Source of the DNA: Zerene cesonia
Taxonomy: Eukaryota > Arthropoda > Insecta > Lepidoptera > Pieridae
Assembly: GCF_012273895.1 (NCBI RefSeq)
Contig: NC_052106.1
Coordinates: 5,332,001-5,396,000 of the forward strand
DNA length: 64,000 nucleotides
Reading direction: 5' to 3'
In this document: piece after piece, positions 24,101-34,400 of the stretch
Numbering within the stretch: the stretch's first letter is position 1
How the letters are laid out: every line of letters begins with the position of its first letter
The notes under the pieces: generated by a model
The model's database searches: none
What the model was told of the DNA's origin: nothing
What the model saw: the letters and a program-made list of their open reading frames with translations, nothing else
Translations under genes and position numbers: made by a program

Positions 24101-27100
24101 GTACAATGGATATCATCATGTTCTTAAAAGTAGATCCTGGGTCGTAATTGCTGTCAATTACTTCTTAAATGACGTGATACAGAACTGCCGCAATTCCAAT
24201 AGTGCCGAGTGATTTAGCTGTTCGGGTGCTGCTAGCTTTTATATGTCATAGCGGGCAACTGAGCTGGTGGTTTGCCATCCTATATTCGCCAACATCCAAA
24301 CAATCAAAACTTTCACATCCTACTAATATTATAAATGCGAAAGTTTGTAAGGATGTGTGTGTGTGTGTTTGTTACTCTTTTACGCAAAAACAACTGAACC
24401 GATTGCAATTAAATTTGGTACGTATTAAGATAGCTGGACAACTGGAATAACATATAGGCAACTTTTTATCCCGATATTCCTACGGGATACAGACTTCCGC
24501 GGGTGAAACCGCGGGGCACAGCTAGTATATAACATTAGTGTGATAGTATGATAGTGTGATTAGTGAGATAAGTAGAGGGCCAGACCTGCAGCTGTATGGC
24601 GAGCTCGCGCTGCTCGTGCGCGCGCAGGTGCGGCCACATGGCCTGCAGCAGGAACGTCATGTGGCGCGTGGCCAGCGCGGGGTGGCCCATGCGCCGCGCC
24701 GCCACCACCACCTCCTGCAGCAGCTGGATCTGCAGCACTGGCCAGCCTGCGGCACGACAAAACACCTTGTACGTCACCGAAAGTTTGTAATTACCATTTA
24801 TTAGTCTACATTATTTATCCCGCTGGACTATAAACAGTCAAAAATGTGTGTTCAGGATCACAACCTCAGATTTTGTATCAAACCTTTTTGCAATTAGACG
24901 TATTATTCTTCGATTCGATAGTTCATTATATGTCAGTATTAAACCAACAAATTGTGAATAAAACGACAAAGTTCATCACCACCCATATGCATAAAATTGT
25001 GAACCGTGAATCTGATTGGTCGATATTAATACGGGAAAGATAGGAAACATACATTAAACATAAATTCTAAATTTTAAAGAATTTATACATATGTAAATAC
25101 TAAAGCAACTGTTATAAATACAATGAGTTATAACAAACACATATGACTTATTATAATTATTAAACATACGACTTACCAACTTGATGTTGTATAACATAAT
25201 TAGGATCTAAGCTAAGCTTATGTCCTGGAAAACTGTGCAGCATGAGAAAATAACATCGCTGCCAATCTGGGTTTGGGTTGTTGGCGCATACATGGCGAGT
25301 GGCCGCCAAACGCTGACAGAATGCAGCCTTTCGTAGAAAACCTATAAAAAAAATCATATTCAAAACGGCTCAACCAATTCGGCTTATCTTATTTTTAGCA
25401 TTTTTATGGCACAAGGAGGATAGGAAGTAAGTAAATATATAAATATCACAATTTATGAAAATGTATTTGCGGCCATATTGCACAAGTAGTATAGTTAATT
25501 GATATAAAAATAATTTCTGCATCAAACACATAATGTAAGATGATTTTCATTAGCTCGATAATGTCATTTTACAATTAAAACAGTTACTCTTCATTAAATT
25601 AACAATACATGTAACAATTTACTTAAAATCACATATTTTACTTACCAATTTCTTTATACAACTCAGCAAGAGTATCAAATCTCTGTATCTTCTCCTGTTC
25701 ACTCAAAGTGAGGTTTATAAACATAACATTCTGCAAGAAACCCGATGCAATCAAACTGTTGTTTTGCTCCACAGCAATTCGGGCAGCTTTAAAGCACGCC
25801 TCTGTCTCGATGATACCAGCATTTTGATATTTACTGTAATGTATTATTGCTATACGATATTTTTCAGCAATATCTTCTCCACCAAGAAGGTACTGATTGT
25901 GTATCTGTGACTGTGGTTGCCTCGGAATTGAAGGCAAATCCGGCGTTAAGTATGATCTTTGGCTTTGGTACTCAATATCGCTGGTCGATGCTAATGATTC
26001 TGTATCAGCATTTTCAGATTCGGATTGTCTCGATGAAGTTTCTATACTTTCTGATGACGATGGCGTTAATTCACTGGGTGGATTAACTGGACTGGACACT
26101 TTGGACTTAAGCGGTGAAGAACTAACTTTGAACTTCCTAAATGGATCGTTTGTTTGATACAACGATAATGGTTTAATTTTGTAGGGTGAATTTTCTTGAA
26201 GACTAGCATTGCGTTGCAGTGGTGCTGAGTTTCTTAGATTCGGATATATAAGAATAGCGGATGCGGCGCAGTGACCTAAAAAGTGACTTTTATTTAGACA
26301 AAGTGAATCACGAATTATCCTTCAAATAGTATCTTTAATTTGCTATTCATTGCATTAAGACATATATAATTATGTTATAACAAGTTATTATCAATTTCTT
26401 TAGATCATTAACTTTTGCTTCAAAATTCCCCATACTATAAATATTATAAATATTTACTTTTTTTTTACTAACAATACATTGCTTATTATATAATCTGCGA
26501 TTGCAGAATTATGATGCAAAATTGAATCTTGAAGAGAGAGTTGAATAAGACAAGAAACATTGTATGGGAAGGGTTTTGACAACAATATATTATAGTCATA
26601 TAAGCATGCATAAATGGTGGACATCAGTGTTACTAATAAATTAATAAACTTTACCTTCCTTAGCTGCAGCCAGCCACAGCCAATCGTTTACAGATTTCAA
26701 TATTTCAGCAGCTGAATGATATAAAGTTAGAGACTCTGCAACCAAGCCTGCTTGTAATGTAAGATCTGCCAGATTCTTTGTAACTCGACCCATACATCTC
26801 TTTTTGTTGTTGCGAGATTCCATATCAAGACCTAAAATATATTTAGTACATGACTATAAATAAGTACACTTTGAAAGTAGAAGTATAGATAGACAGATTA
26901 TTAGAAGTTAAAGCACAAACAATGGTGTGTTATAAGTTTGACGTGCATGGATGATTCAAATTGTATTTTGTATTATTTTATTCTTTGAAAGATGAATAAT
27001 TACTATACTTATTATTAATTACTACTGACTAGTAGTAATTCAAAAGTGCTTCTATAAGAAGTCTTGAATGAATAAATATTTGAGTTTGAGTGTGTTTTTA

Positions 27101-28983
27101 GCTACAGTTTGTGAATTATGTATGTGTCTGGGAATAAATGCTTTTTCACTAATCTCCGAAAATATTGATCAAATGAAAGAGCTTGACTAGTGGAATATAC
27201 TATGATAAATGTAAAATCCTAGATAGACAACCCAATTGTGGTTTGGGTTTATTTTAAATTAATTGTCAATGTTTTTAACTCGAACAGATTATAAAATATG
27301 GATAAAAAGATCAAAAAAATAGTATATTGCAGTTCAGATTAGCATAACTGTTTAATAAAGAGTATTGGTTTGAAAATTTTAATTTTCAATTATATTAAAA
27401 AATAGCATCAAAATAAAATAAAATTAATATGTAATCCTTTGCAATTTTAGTATCATGTTGTACTTACCTACAAAATCTCTCTTCTCAAACGGAGCAAGAA
27501 GCAAGGAAACTTTCTCCAATTTCTCCTTGGACCTCTCCAGTCTTTTGGACTCAACCACCCAAAACAATGAGTTTATCAAGTCAGCCACATGCTGCTCCAG
27601 ATCTAACACTGGATCATTTTCTCCATAAAACATTGCATGGGTTTTAAAGTTTGATGGAGTGGTGAAGTGCTCTTCAGGCACACTGCATGAAGCAGATGAT
27701 GATGAACGTGGGAAACTATCAGTTGATGATAAGCTATCTGCTTGCTCACCTGGTATTGATGATCTGTAAATATAAATTAAGTATGATTTGAATATTAAAA
27801 TGCTTGATGGTGTGCAGGTAGCAATTGAGAAGAGATAAATTACTTAAGGTCAATTAGTTAAAATTTACATAATATTATTATTTTTATTATTTTATTTAAG
27901 AACACTAGCAGCTAAAATGCTGATGCGTGTGTATTTTATGATTTGAAGAAAACATTCAGTTCATCAAATTTATTTTTAAAACTATTCAATATGGATGCCA
28001 TTATTACACTCTCGGGTAGCCTATTCCACTCTGTGACAACACGGTTGGATAAAAAATGCCTAATGGGGTTGCATTTACTTCGCACTCTCCACAATTTGCG
28101 TGAATATCCACATAAATCTTTGTTTTCATTCAGAGTGTATAAACTATTGCCACCTTTATATATCTAAATCTTTTCTATCTAAATTTAATAGTATAAAAAT
28201 TGTATGGCTATAAACATTAATTAAACATATAAAACACTGTACACTGTACTATGATTATTTACATCAACACACAATTTTCTTTTCATGTTCAAAACAATAT
28301 AATAATTTTATTATGGAAACATACTTATCACTAATGCTACATTTTTCCTTCAATGATTTATCATCTTCTGTAGCACTATAAGTTTCTGGTTCTTGCTCAG
28401 GTTTCTTTAAATTATTGCCAGGCCCAAACATAAATGCTCGGGAGTCATATAGAGTGTTAGAGTACTTCACTTTGAGAGACTCATGGACTCTACATACTTC
28501 ATTCAGTTCTATTTGATTTGTGAACTTACTCAACGTAATTAAACCTAGGAGTCGTCTGAAAAAGATGTAAGATATGAAGAATGAAACATGGAAGGTTATA
28601 AATCGATTTAAATTCATACTTGATATGAAATGATCTTGTCTTTATACATATACTTATATATATGCATACCTATGTGTCTGAAAATCTCCCCAATCATTAT
28701 TTTCAACTGGATAATCGCGAACATATCTTACCCAGATATCTCTTACTTGTCCATTGGAGTCTAAAAGAGGAAAAACATTTGTTTACTTCATTTTCAGTAT
28801 ATTTGCCTTTGTTCTACGAAATAGAAAAGTATTACAGTACATACCTGTGACTTTTATGTTATGTACCTTCTGGATACGCTCCCAAAGTTTGTTGAAGTTC
28901 TTCAGTACGCCCCCGATACCCTTTACAAGTACCAACAAACAGGCGTGATGTTGAGTTTGCTGCGAGTAGTCAGGGTGCGACAT
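18194..28983 (-). CDS. bru: TRAPPC9 / Brunelleschi, TRAPP II complex subunit
   Basis: Seventeen coding exons. Exon ends, 5' to 3' on the minus strand, are: 28983-28845, 28760-28670, 28555-28325, 27763-27468, 26831-26655, 26275-25646, 25341-25177, 24746-24586, 23887-23650, 23572-23082, 22717-22419, 21899-21818, 21226-21105, 20220-20051, 19862-19665, 18966-18759, 18425-18194. All phases agree, giving 1,309 aa. TRAPPC9 (yeast Trs120) is a scaffold subunit of TRAPP II, which activates Rab GTPases at the Golgi, and the fly orthologue is needed for male meiotic cytokinesis. Family hallmarks seen are MSHPDYSQQTQHHACLLVLV at the start, WGDFQTHR, GLDMESRNNKKRCMGRV, SVNDWLWLAAAKEG, AEKYRIAIIHYSKYQNAG, GPFIFTPIHFGSL and PFELKVSNMRLLTSG (the Ig-like half). 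An in-frame Met 17 codons upstream (29034, total 1,326 aa) is possible, but 28983 matches the conserved family N-terminus. The donor at 21105 (AT then GTTCGT) is weak. Introns hold several repeats. Confidence 0.95.
20561..20714 (+). repeat. SINE-like repeat B
   Basis: Runs from AAAAGAGCAACTACAGAG through CTCTGTAGAAACTGCCTTCC and CAAAAGTGCTTCTATAAGAA to GAATGAATAAATGTTTGAG. An inverted copy occurs at 34010-34160 and a 3' fragment at 27040-27092. The 3' ends share TTTGAGTTTGAG. It is non-coding and lies in a TRAPPC9 intron. Confidence 0.65.
20715..20880 (-). repeat. SINE-like repeat A, partial, reverse
   Basis: The reverse complement contains GCGGGCAACTGCGCTGGTGG, TTCGCTTCATAGTAAGCGAT and CACCACCGCCCTTGAACATC, which match the left half of the copy at 33417-33790. 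The adjacent GTGAGTGGGGGAGCCGGAAGCCC is its inverted middle part. It lies next to repeat B, so two insertions abut. Confidence 0.55.
21328..21532 (-). mobile_element. Family 1 CTAG element
   Basis: Reverse orientation. Begins CTAG plus CTGCGCCCCGCAG, contains AATTTCATTGCAATTGGTTC and AACTTTCGCATTTATAATATTAGTA, and ends GGA, the complement of TCC. It lies in a TRAPPC9 intron between exons 21899-21818 and 21226-21105. Confidence 0.75.
22784..22955 (-). mobile_element. Family 2 CTAG element
   Basis: Begins CTAG plus CTTTTTCCCGCGGCTTCGCACGCG and contains AATCACTCTATCTATT and GACAGAGAAAGCGACTTTGT. This is the reverse orientation of the copy at 7625-7816. It lies in a TRAPPC9 intron. Confidence 0.6.
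24240..24296 (+). repeat. SINE-like repeat A, left-end fragment
   Basis: ATGTCATAGCGGGCAACTGA followed by GCTGGTGGTTTGCC matches the left end of repeat A (33417, 40331, 46410). It is truncated and lies 22 bases before a family 1 element. Confidence 0.55.
24318..24525 (+). mobile_element. Family 1 CTAG element, best copy
   Basis: Complete: starts TCCTACTAATATTATAAATG and ends GGGGCACAGCTAG, with A before and T after, as expected for Helitron-type insertion between A and T. Includes a (GT)n run near the left end and TTTTTATCCCGATATTCCTA near the right. There are no inverted termini and no coding capacity. Confidence 0.78.
27040..27092 (+). repeat. SINE-like repeat B, 3' fragment
   Basis: TTCAAAAGTGCTTCTATAAG through GAATAAATATTTGAGTTTGAG equals the 3' end of the copy at 20561-20714. 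5' truncation is typical of retroposed elements. Confidence 0.6.
27936..28163 (-). pseudogene. 3' fragment of a non-LTR retrotransposon reverse-transcriptase ORF
   Basis: On the minus strand a frame of about 75 codons reads IYKGGNSLYTLNE...LCGYSRKLWRV...RHFLSNRVVTEWNRLPESVI...FKNKFDEL and stops at 27936. The NRVVxxWNxLPxxVV pattern is characteristic of the C-terminus of non-LTR retrotransposon pol proteins. The rest of the element is missing, so this is a dead 5'-truncated insertion in a TRAPPC9 intron, in the same orientation as the gene. Confidence 0.7.
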
Positions 28984-29731
28984 CACCGACTCTCCGGGGG
29001 CGTGTGATAGTATATAGCTCACCGATGAGCGCATTGAAATTGCTACGTTAAAGGCAACGCTTTAATTTAATACATTTGTTACCACCTACTTAGGTGAGCT
29101 AGTTATGTTTTATAGTATGGAACAGCAAGACGCAATAAGGCTACGGAAAGTAAAGCAAACACTGGAAATTAATATAACTATAAAATTATTATAAATAGTA
29201 TTGGAATATTTTGGTTTTATTTACACTTCTTACTTTTTACAATACAATTGATTTGTTGTCACTTGTCAATTGTCATTCCACTAATCAATGTCAGTCACAG
29301 ACATAGACCATCAATGTCACAATTTACAGATCAAAACCACAGAATCAATAAAATTCCATGAGCACCAATACCACATTGATGTAGTACAAACTACAAATAA
29401 TAGTATAATAATATGATGGAGTACCTGTGTGTATGCACTAGTTTCTTGTTTAAAAGTATCGTATTTTTAAATGTATGTGGAAATTTTTGTACTTTGCCGT
29501 TAATAATAAGATAAATCTTTAGAGATTATCAATTAATACAATTTTAATATTTATTCTGTGGTGGTCAATTAAATATTGTCAACATCAATAATAACCTCAA
29601 AATAAGCTAAAGTTTTGACTTTGTTTGATTAATTCTATATTTATTAAAGATTTTACATTATCAGCACTTTTTTAAGTCGACCCTTGGCTTAATTACTTAT
29701 TTTTAGTAATCAGCTGGAATAAAATTTTGAA
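28984..29731. promoter_or_regulatory. Shared intergenic region of divergent TRAPPC9 and LSM7
   Basis: 748 bases separate the two start codons, and both genes are broadly expressed, so a bidirectional promoter is likely. The first 51 bases may be coding if the upstream TRAPPC9 Met is used. I see no clear TATA box and no repeat. Confidence 0.45.
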
Positions 29732-30401
29732 ATGGCCTCTAAAGAAAGCGGAGAAAAGACGAAGGTTTGGATTGATAATTGTTTTGTTTTTAAGATTGTT
29801 TTTGTATTTAATACTTACTTGTATGTTATTTCTCAATAAAGAGCGCACAAGGAGCGGGCGATAATAAAGAGAAACGTAGAAAAGAGTCCATTCTCGACTT
29901 AAGTAAATACTTAGAAAAAAGTATCAGAGTTAAATTTGCCGGTGGTCGGGAAGCAGCAGGCATATTGAAGGGTTACGATCCTTTATTAAATTTAGTTTTG
30001 GACAACACAACAGAATATTTAAGAGGTAAACTTTATATTATAAATAAAAATGACATTTGTCACAAATTTCTGTAATTACATACATTTTAATACAGTATTC
30101 AAATTACTGCTTTAATGTTAAAAGAATATCTTCAATAACTAATTCTGTATGTGAAAGAGAGATATGTGAAGGGTATACCTCTCTTTGTTCTGGAAAGAGT
30201 TCAAGTTGGTATATCTATGATAAATTTGTTTTTAGTTTAATTATATGAAAATAAATATTTTTAGATCCCGATGATCCATATAAATTACTTGACGATACAA
30301 GAGCTTTGGGCCTTGTTGTGTGCCGAGGTACATCTATAGTGCTTATCTGTCCCATGGATGGCATGGAGGCAATACCTAATCCATTCATTGCACAGGAGTA
30401 A
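29732..30401 (+). CDS. LSM7: LSm7, U6 snRNA-associated Sm-like protein
   Basis: Exons 29732-29764, 29842-30025 and 30265-30401 give 118 codons (117 aa) with consistent phases. LSm7 is one of seven subunits of the LSm1-7 ring (mRNA decapping) and the LSm2-8 ring (U6 snRNA binding in the nucleus). Sm motif 1 is seen as RVKFAGGREAAGILKGYDPLLNLVLDN, split here for length limits: FAGGREAAGILKGYDPLLNL then VLDN. Sm motif 2 is LGLVVCRGTSIVLI. The N-terminus is a short charged tail (KEKRRKESILDLSKYLEKSI). The first exon is only 11 codons and ends at a GTTTGG donor. AATAAA at 30440-30445 lies 39 bases past the stop. The gene is slightly longer than the human protein because of its N-terminal tail. Confidence 0.95.
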
Positions 30402-31409
30402 TACTATGTCTTAAGTTAAGTATAATATAAGGCTAAGTCAATAAATATGTTTTTACAATACTTGTCTTTTGCATATCCATAATACAAACCCTGTTAAGAA
30501 ATACTCAAAATATAAATAGTTATTCATTGCAATTGTCTGATACAACTGTAAATTAGACTCAACTTAAAAATTCACTAAACATTTTTGTTATAGCTATACA
30601 TATTACTTTTCATTTTCTTATAATTATTCCTATGTGATATGTCTGTAAAGTCCTAACATTTAGATAAAAACAAAATAATATTGTTTGTCTTAATATGCTA
30701 ATTTCAGAACTACTGAACCAATTTCAGACATTCTCACAAAGTGCTTTAAGGTTGATGACCCAAAGGTGAATCTTGGGTGGGAAGCTAGTTGTGCTATAAT
30801 GATAATTAGCACAACTAAGAAATAAAATGTGTGAATGATTTAAATGATAGTCACCCCTTTTATCTTTATACAAATTGTTATCTGCAGCAGTTTTATAAAT
30901 ACAAACATTTTATTCTTAATAATGAATAACATTCAATAATAGAAAAAGTAATGCATAATAAATAAAATATTGAATGATTCCATAGTGTATATTTAGATTA
31001 CTAATGCCATTTACATTATGTTTATGTATGTTTTGAGACAATAAATATTAAATTAGAATATAATTATTGTAATTTAACTTTTAAATCATGTTATCAGTAA
31101 ATTACATGGGAACAACAAATCTTAAATTAAAAGAAAAATTTATTACCCTTGTTAACATGCTATTTCATAAATCAATAGAATAATAACTAACCAATTGCAC
31201 AACACAAATGAACTATGGATTCATAGGATTAATATAATATGTATATGCAGCATTATAATAATGAAAACAAATCACAATACTTGTTGCAAAATAATTTGCA
31301 ATTCTATTTCAGTCATTTGTAATAATACTATTCAACTAGATAATATAATAATATAATTAACACTTAACCTAAATTGGTAACTATAGGTATTCATTTATTC
31401 TATCTATAT
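30402..31409. other. Spacer between convergent LSM7 and CDA genes
   Basis: AT-rich. Contains the LSM7 poly(A) signal (30440) and a minus-strand AATAAA at 31394-31399 just past the CDA stop. Nothing else is recognised. Confidence 0.5.
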
Positions 31410-34400
31410 TCAATCGAAACCAAATTCGTTTCGTATCCAAGGGTAGCTTTTAGGGCAGTCGACACAAGTTATCATATATTTATCATGTTCCAAAACTTTC
31501 GAGGGTAGTTTACAAGTTTTGGGTTTATTGCAAGCGATCTCGGATTCGTGGAAACGCCGGTTCTTGCACTGCCACGGTTGGAACTTTTTCAACTGTATGA
31601 CAGGTGTGGGTCGTCTCATCCAGTCGATGACTTCCCGGTACGTTACAAAGTACACGTCAGGTAGCTTTAATAATTCATCGGTGAATTTCTGTGAATTATA
31701 GAATGAGTCTGTGAAGTTAATTTTTAACTGATGTTAAAAATTACCATGCATAACAAAATTACATGGCTATAAACGAAAGCCTCTTAATGGAACTACTTTT
31801 GACATGATTCTTTTTCTTTTCTTGTTATTATAATATTCATTCTATTCAATACTCACCTTAAGTGCGGTGAGATAATCATTATTCTTCAGCCATGTAGAGT
31901 TTAAATGGATGCCGAATGGTGCTCTATTTTTCAAATAGTGTCTCTTGAAGTTATACATGAGAACATTGTAAACGTCGTCACCACTGAGTGTGGAGGGGCA
32001 GTACTCCAGTGTAGCACAAGTGTGATCACCATTCTCTAGTGGATTTATCACCATTTCCCACAGACTTGCGTAGCTTCTTGTTGGACAATATTGGTTATTT
32101 CCTGCAATGAAATGTGTCATTGATGTTGCAGTTTTTAAAGCGCTAACCCAAGATAGGAAAAAGGTCCTATTTGAGCATGAATAGCATTCGAATTCGTATC
32201 GTTATCATAGCGAGAGAACATATATTTTTGTTGAAAGTAGGGTTCGTCCTGTAAAAAAATTGGTATAAAGTAAATATTTATCGATTATCCAGTGGGCCCT
32301 AAATTGTAAATACGCTACGTCACTAACAATAATGAAAGTATAAACTGTGTTTGGATTTATTTTTATATTTGAAAGTATGCCATCAAGGCAATCTTATAAC
32401 AGAAGCAATTACCTACAAAGTTGTCATGCAGTTTTCGCAAATAACAAATTCGCATAACATCTTTCTCAACTGCTCTCACGCTACAGTTGTTTACAAGATC
32501 TAAAATGTAGTTAAGTTAGTTTTGTAATGTCATCTTTGCGTTCACTACAATCGTTATGCAAACTCATTTAAAGTTCTAATTGCTAAGTAATTATGTTATG
32601 TGAGTCTTGCGTTATTTCATTGGTTACCTTGATTTCATTTTGCCCCTGTTGTCTGGAAGAGATCACTATTAATCATGTTAATATACTGTTATTTTTGAAC
32701 AGAATAGTAATGAGCTTTCTATAATATAGTCGTATTAAAGAGTTACAAATAATAATAATATAGATCCATCATTTTCCAAATTTACACTAGACTTATTAAA
32801 AATAGTTTTTAGCGAAATTCAAGATAAGAGCTTCTCAAACATTTCCAATTTCTAATCAAATCACAAGGTGTACCTACCCAGTAGTTGCTGAGTATGATAA
32901 AATGCTTACACGTAACTTTCGGCTTACCAGTGCATTGATGAGGCATTTTGTAATCCAAAGTGTAGGGCCAGTAAGGGGGATTGACTGGCGGAGCGACTAC
33001 AGTCGCGTCGTATACGAAACCAAATTCTTGCATCATCAAGAACTGTCTATTCCAACCTACAGACAAATATGGTACCCGCATTCCTCTAAAAAAAAAAATA
33101 TTGACTTGTTAATGTTGCGATTACTTCTGAAAGTGATTTATGTATGCTTTCACAGTAAAGCCTTTCGAGGGTAGTTTACTAATATTTTTGAGAAACATGA
33201 CTGAAATGTTTCTTTTCAATAAATTATTTAAATCCATTTTTGGATTAAGTTGTACAATACGTAAGTAAAATTCGTAAGGACTTACCTGAATTCTTCCATC
33301 CAAACTCGTCCGAATCTGTTGATAATGTTAGCTTGTCCTACCATTTCATCGAACCAGTCCTCGATAGTAGCGTTCTTGGACCACCACTCTTCTGGACCGC
33401 GATGTCTGTAATTTTTTTTTTTTTTTTTATGTCACAGTCGGCAATGGAGCTGGTGGGACGCCTGATGGTAAGCGTTACCACCGCCCATGAACATTTGTAG
33501 AGGCGTAAAGTCAATTACAGACCTTACGCCTCTACAAATGGATTGCCGACTTTAAATTGGGAAGGGATTAAGAAAGGATTGGCGAGAGGAATAAAGGAAA
33601 GGACTGGGAAGGGGAAGGAAAAGGATATGGGCCTCCGGCTCCCTCACTCACCAAACGAAACACAGCAGAATGCTATTTCACGCCGGTCTTCTGTGGGGGT
33701 GTGGTACTTCCCCGGTGCGAGCTGGCCCAATTCGTGCCGAAGCGTGCTCGACTACCACATACATATATTTTTATCTCATTACTATATGCACGCCCCGGCT
33801 CCGCCCGGGTAATATTTAACCCAATTGAAATAATATAAACTATCATATCTTTTAAATTGGTGTGCAAATTTGATTAAAATCGGTTGAGTAGCTTAGGATT
33901 CCATCGCGGACAAACAGTGACACGTAATTATATACATTAAGATGAAATGAAAGTCTGAATGCAAATTCAAGGAAATGGAAAATCCTCTGAATAAACTCTA
34001 ACTCAAACTCAAACATTTATTCATTCAACTAGACTTCTTATAGAAGCACTTTTGAATCGTCATAATATTACACAGTTATATATTCGGTAACCACCGGTTC
34101 GGAAGGCAGTTTCTACAGAGAAGAGCTGACAAGCAACTCTGTAGTTGCTCTTTTAAAGTAGATTATAATAGTCTTCTTCTGTATAGTTGAATGTAAGAAT
34201 ACTATGCTGTGTTTAGGCCAAACAACATTTGGTCTTACATAATTGAAATAATGCCTCGCATATTTTCTTATTCAAACATCTTCTGGGGTTCAAGCTAGTT
34301 TTAATGATTTAATATTTGACACATGATTGATTGCTAAGGAGAGATCACCGAGAAACTAGTACAAAAACAGGTGATTATGTACAATGACATTCGAGTACTT

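Noticed and set aside
24556..24804. Arg/His/Ala-rich frames opposite TRAPPC9 exon 24746-24586
   Set aside because: Antisense reading of a GC-rich coding exon; the minus-strand exon fits the TRAPPC9 family and phase.
29034..29034. Upstream in-frame Met as the TRAPPC9 start
   Set aside because: The family N-terminus begins at the Met at 28983 (MSHPDYSQQTQ); the extra 17 residues are not conserved in style, but the possibility is recorded in the feature.
33543..33867. Frames inside 33417-33790
   Set aside because: They lie within SINE-like repeat A and recur with it.
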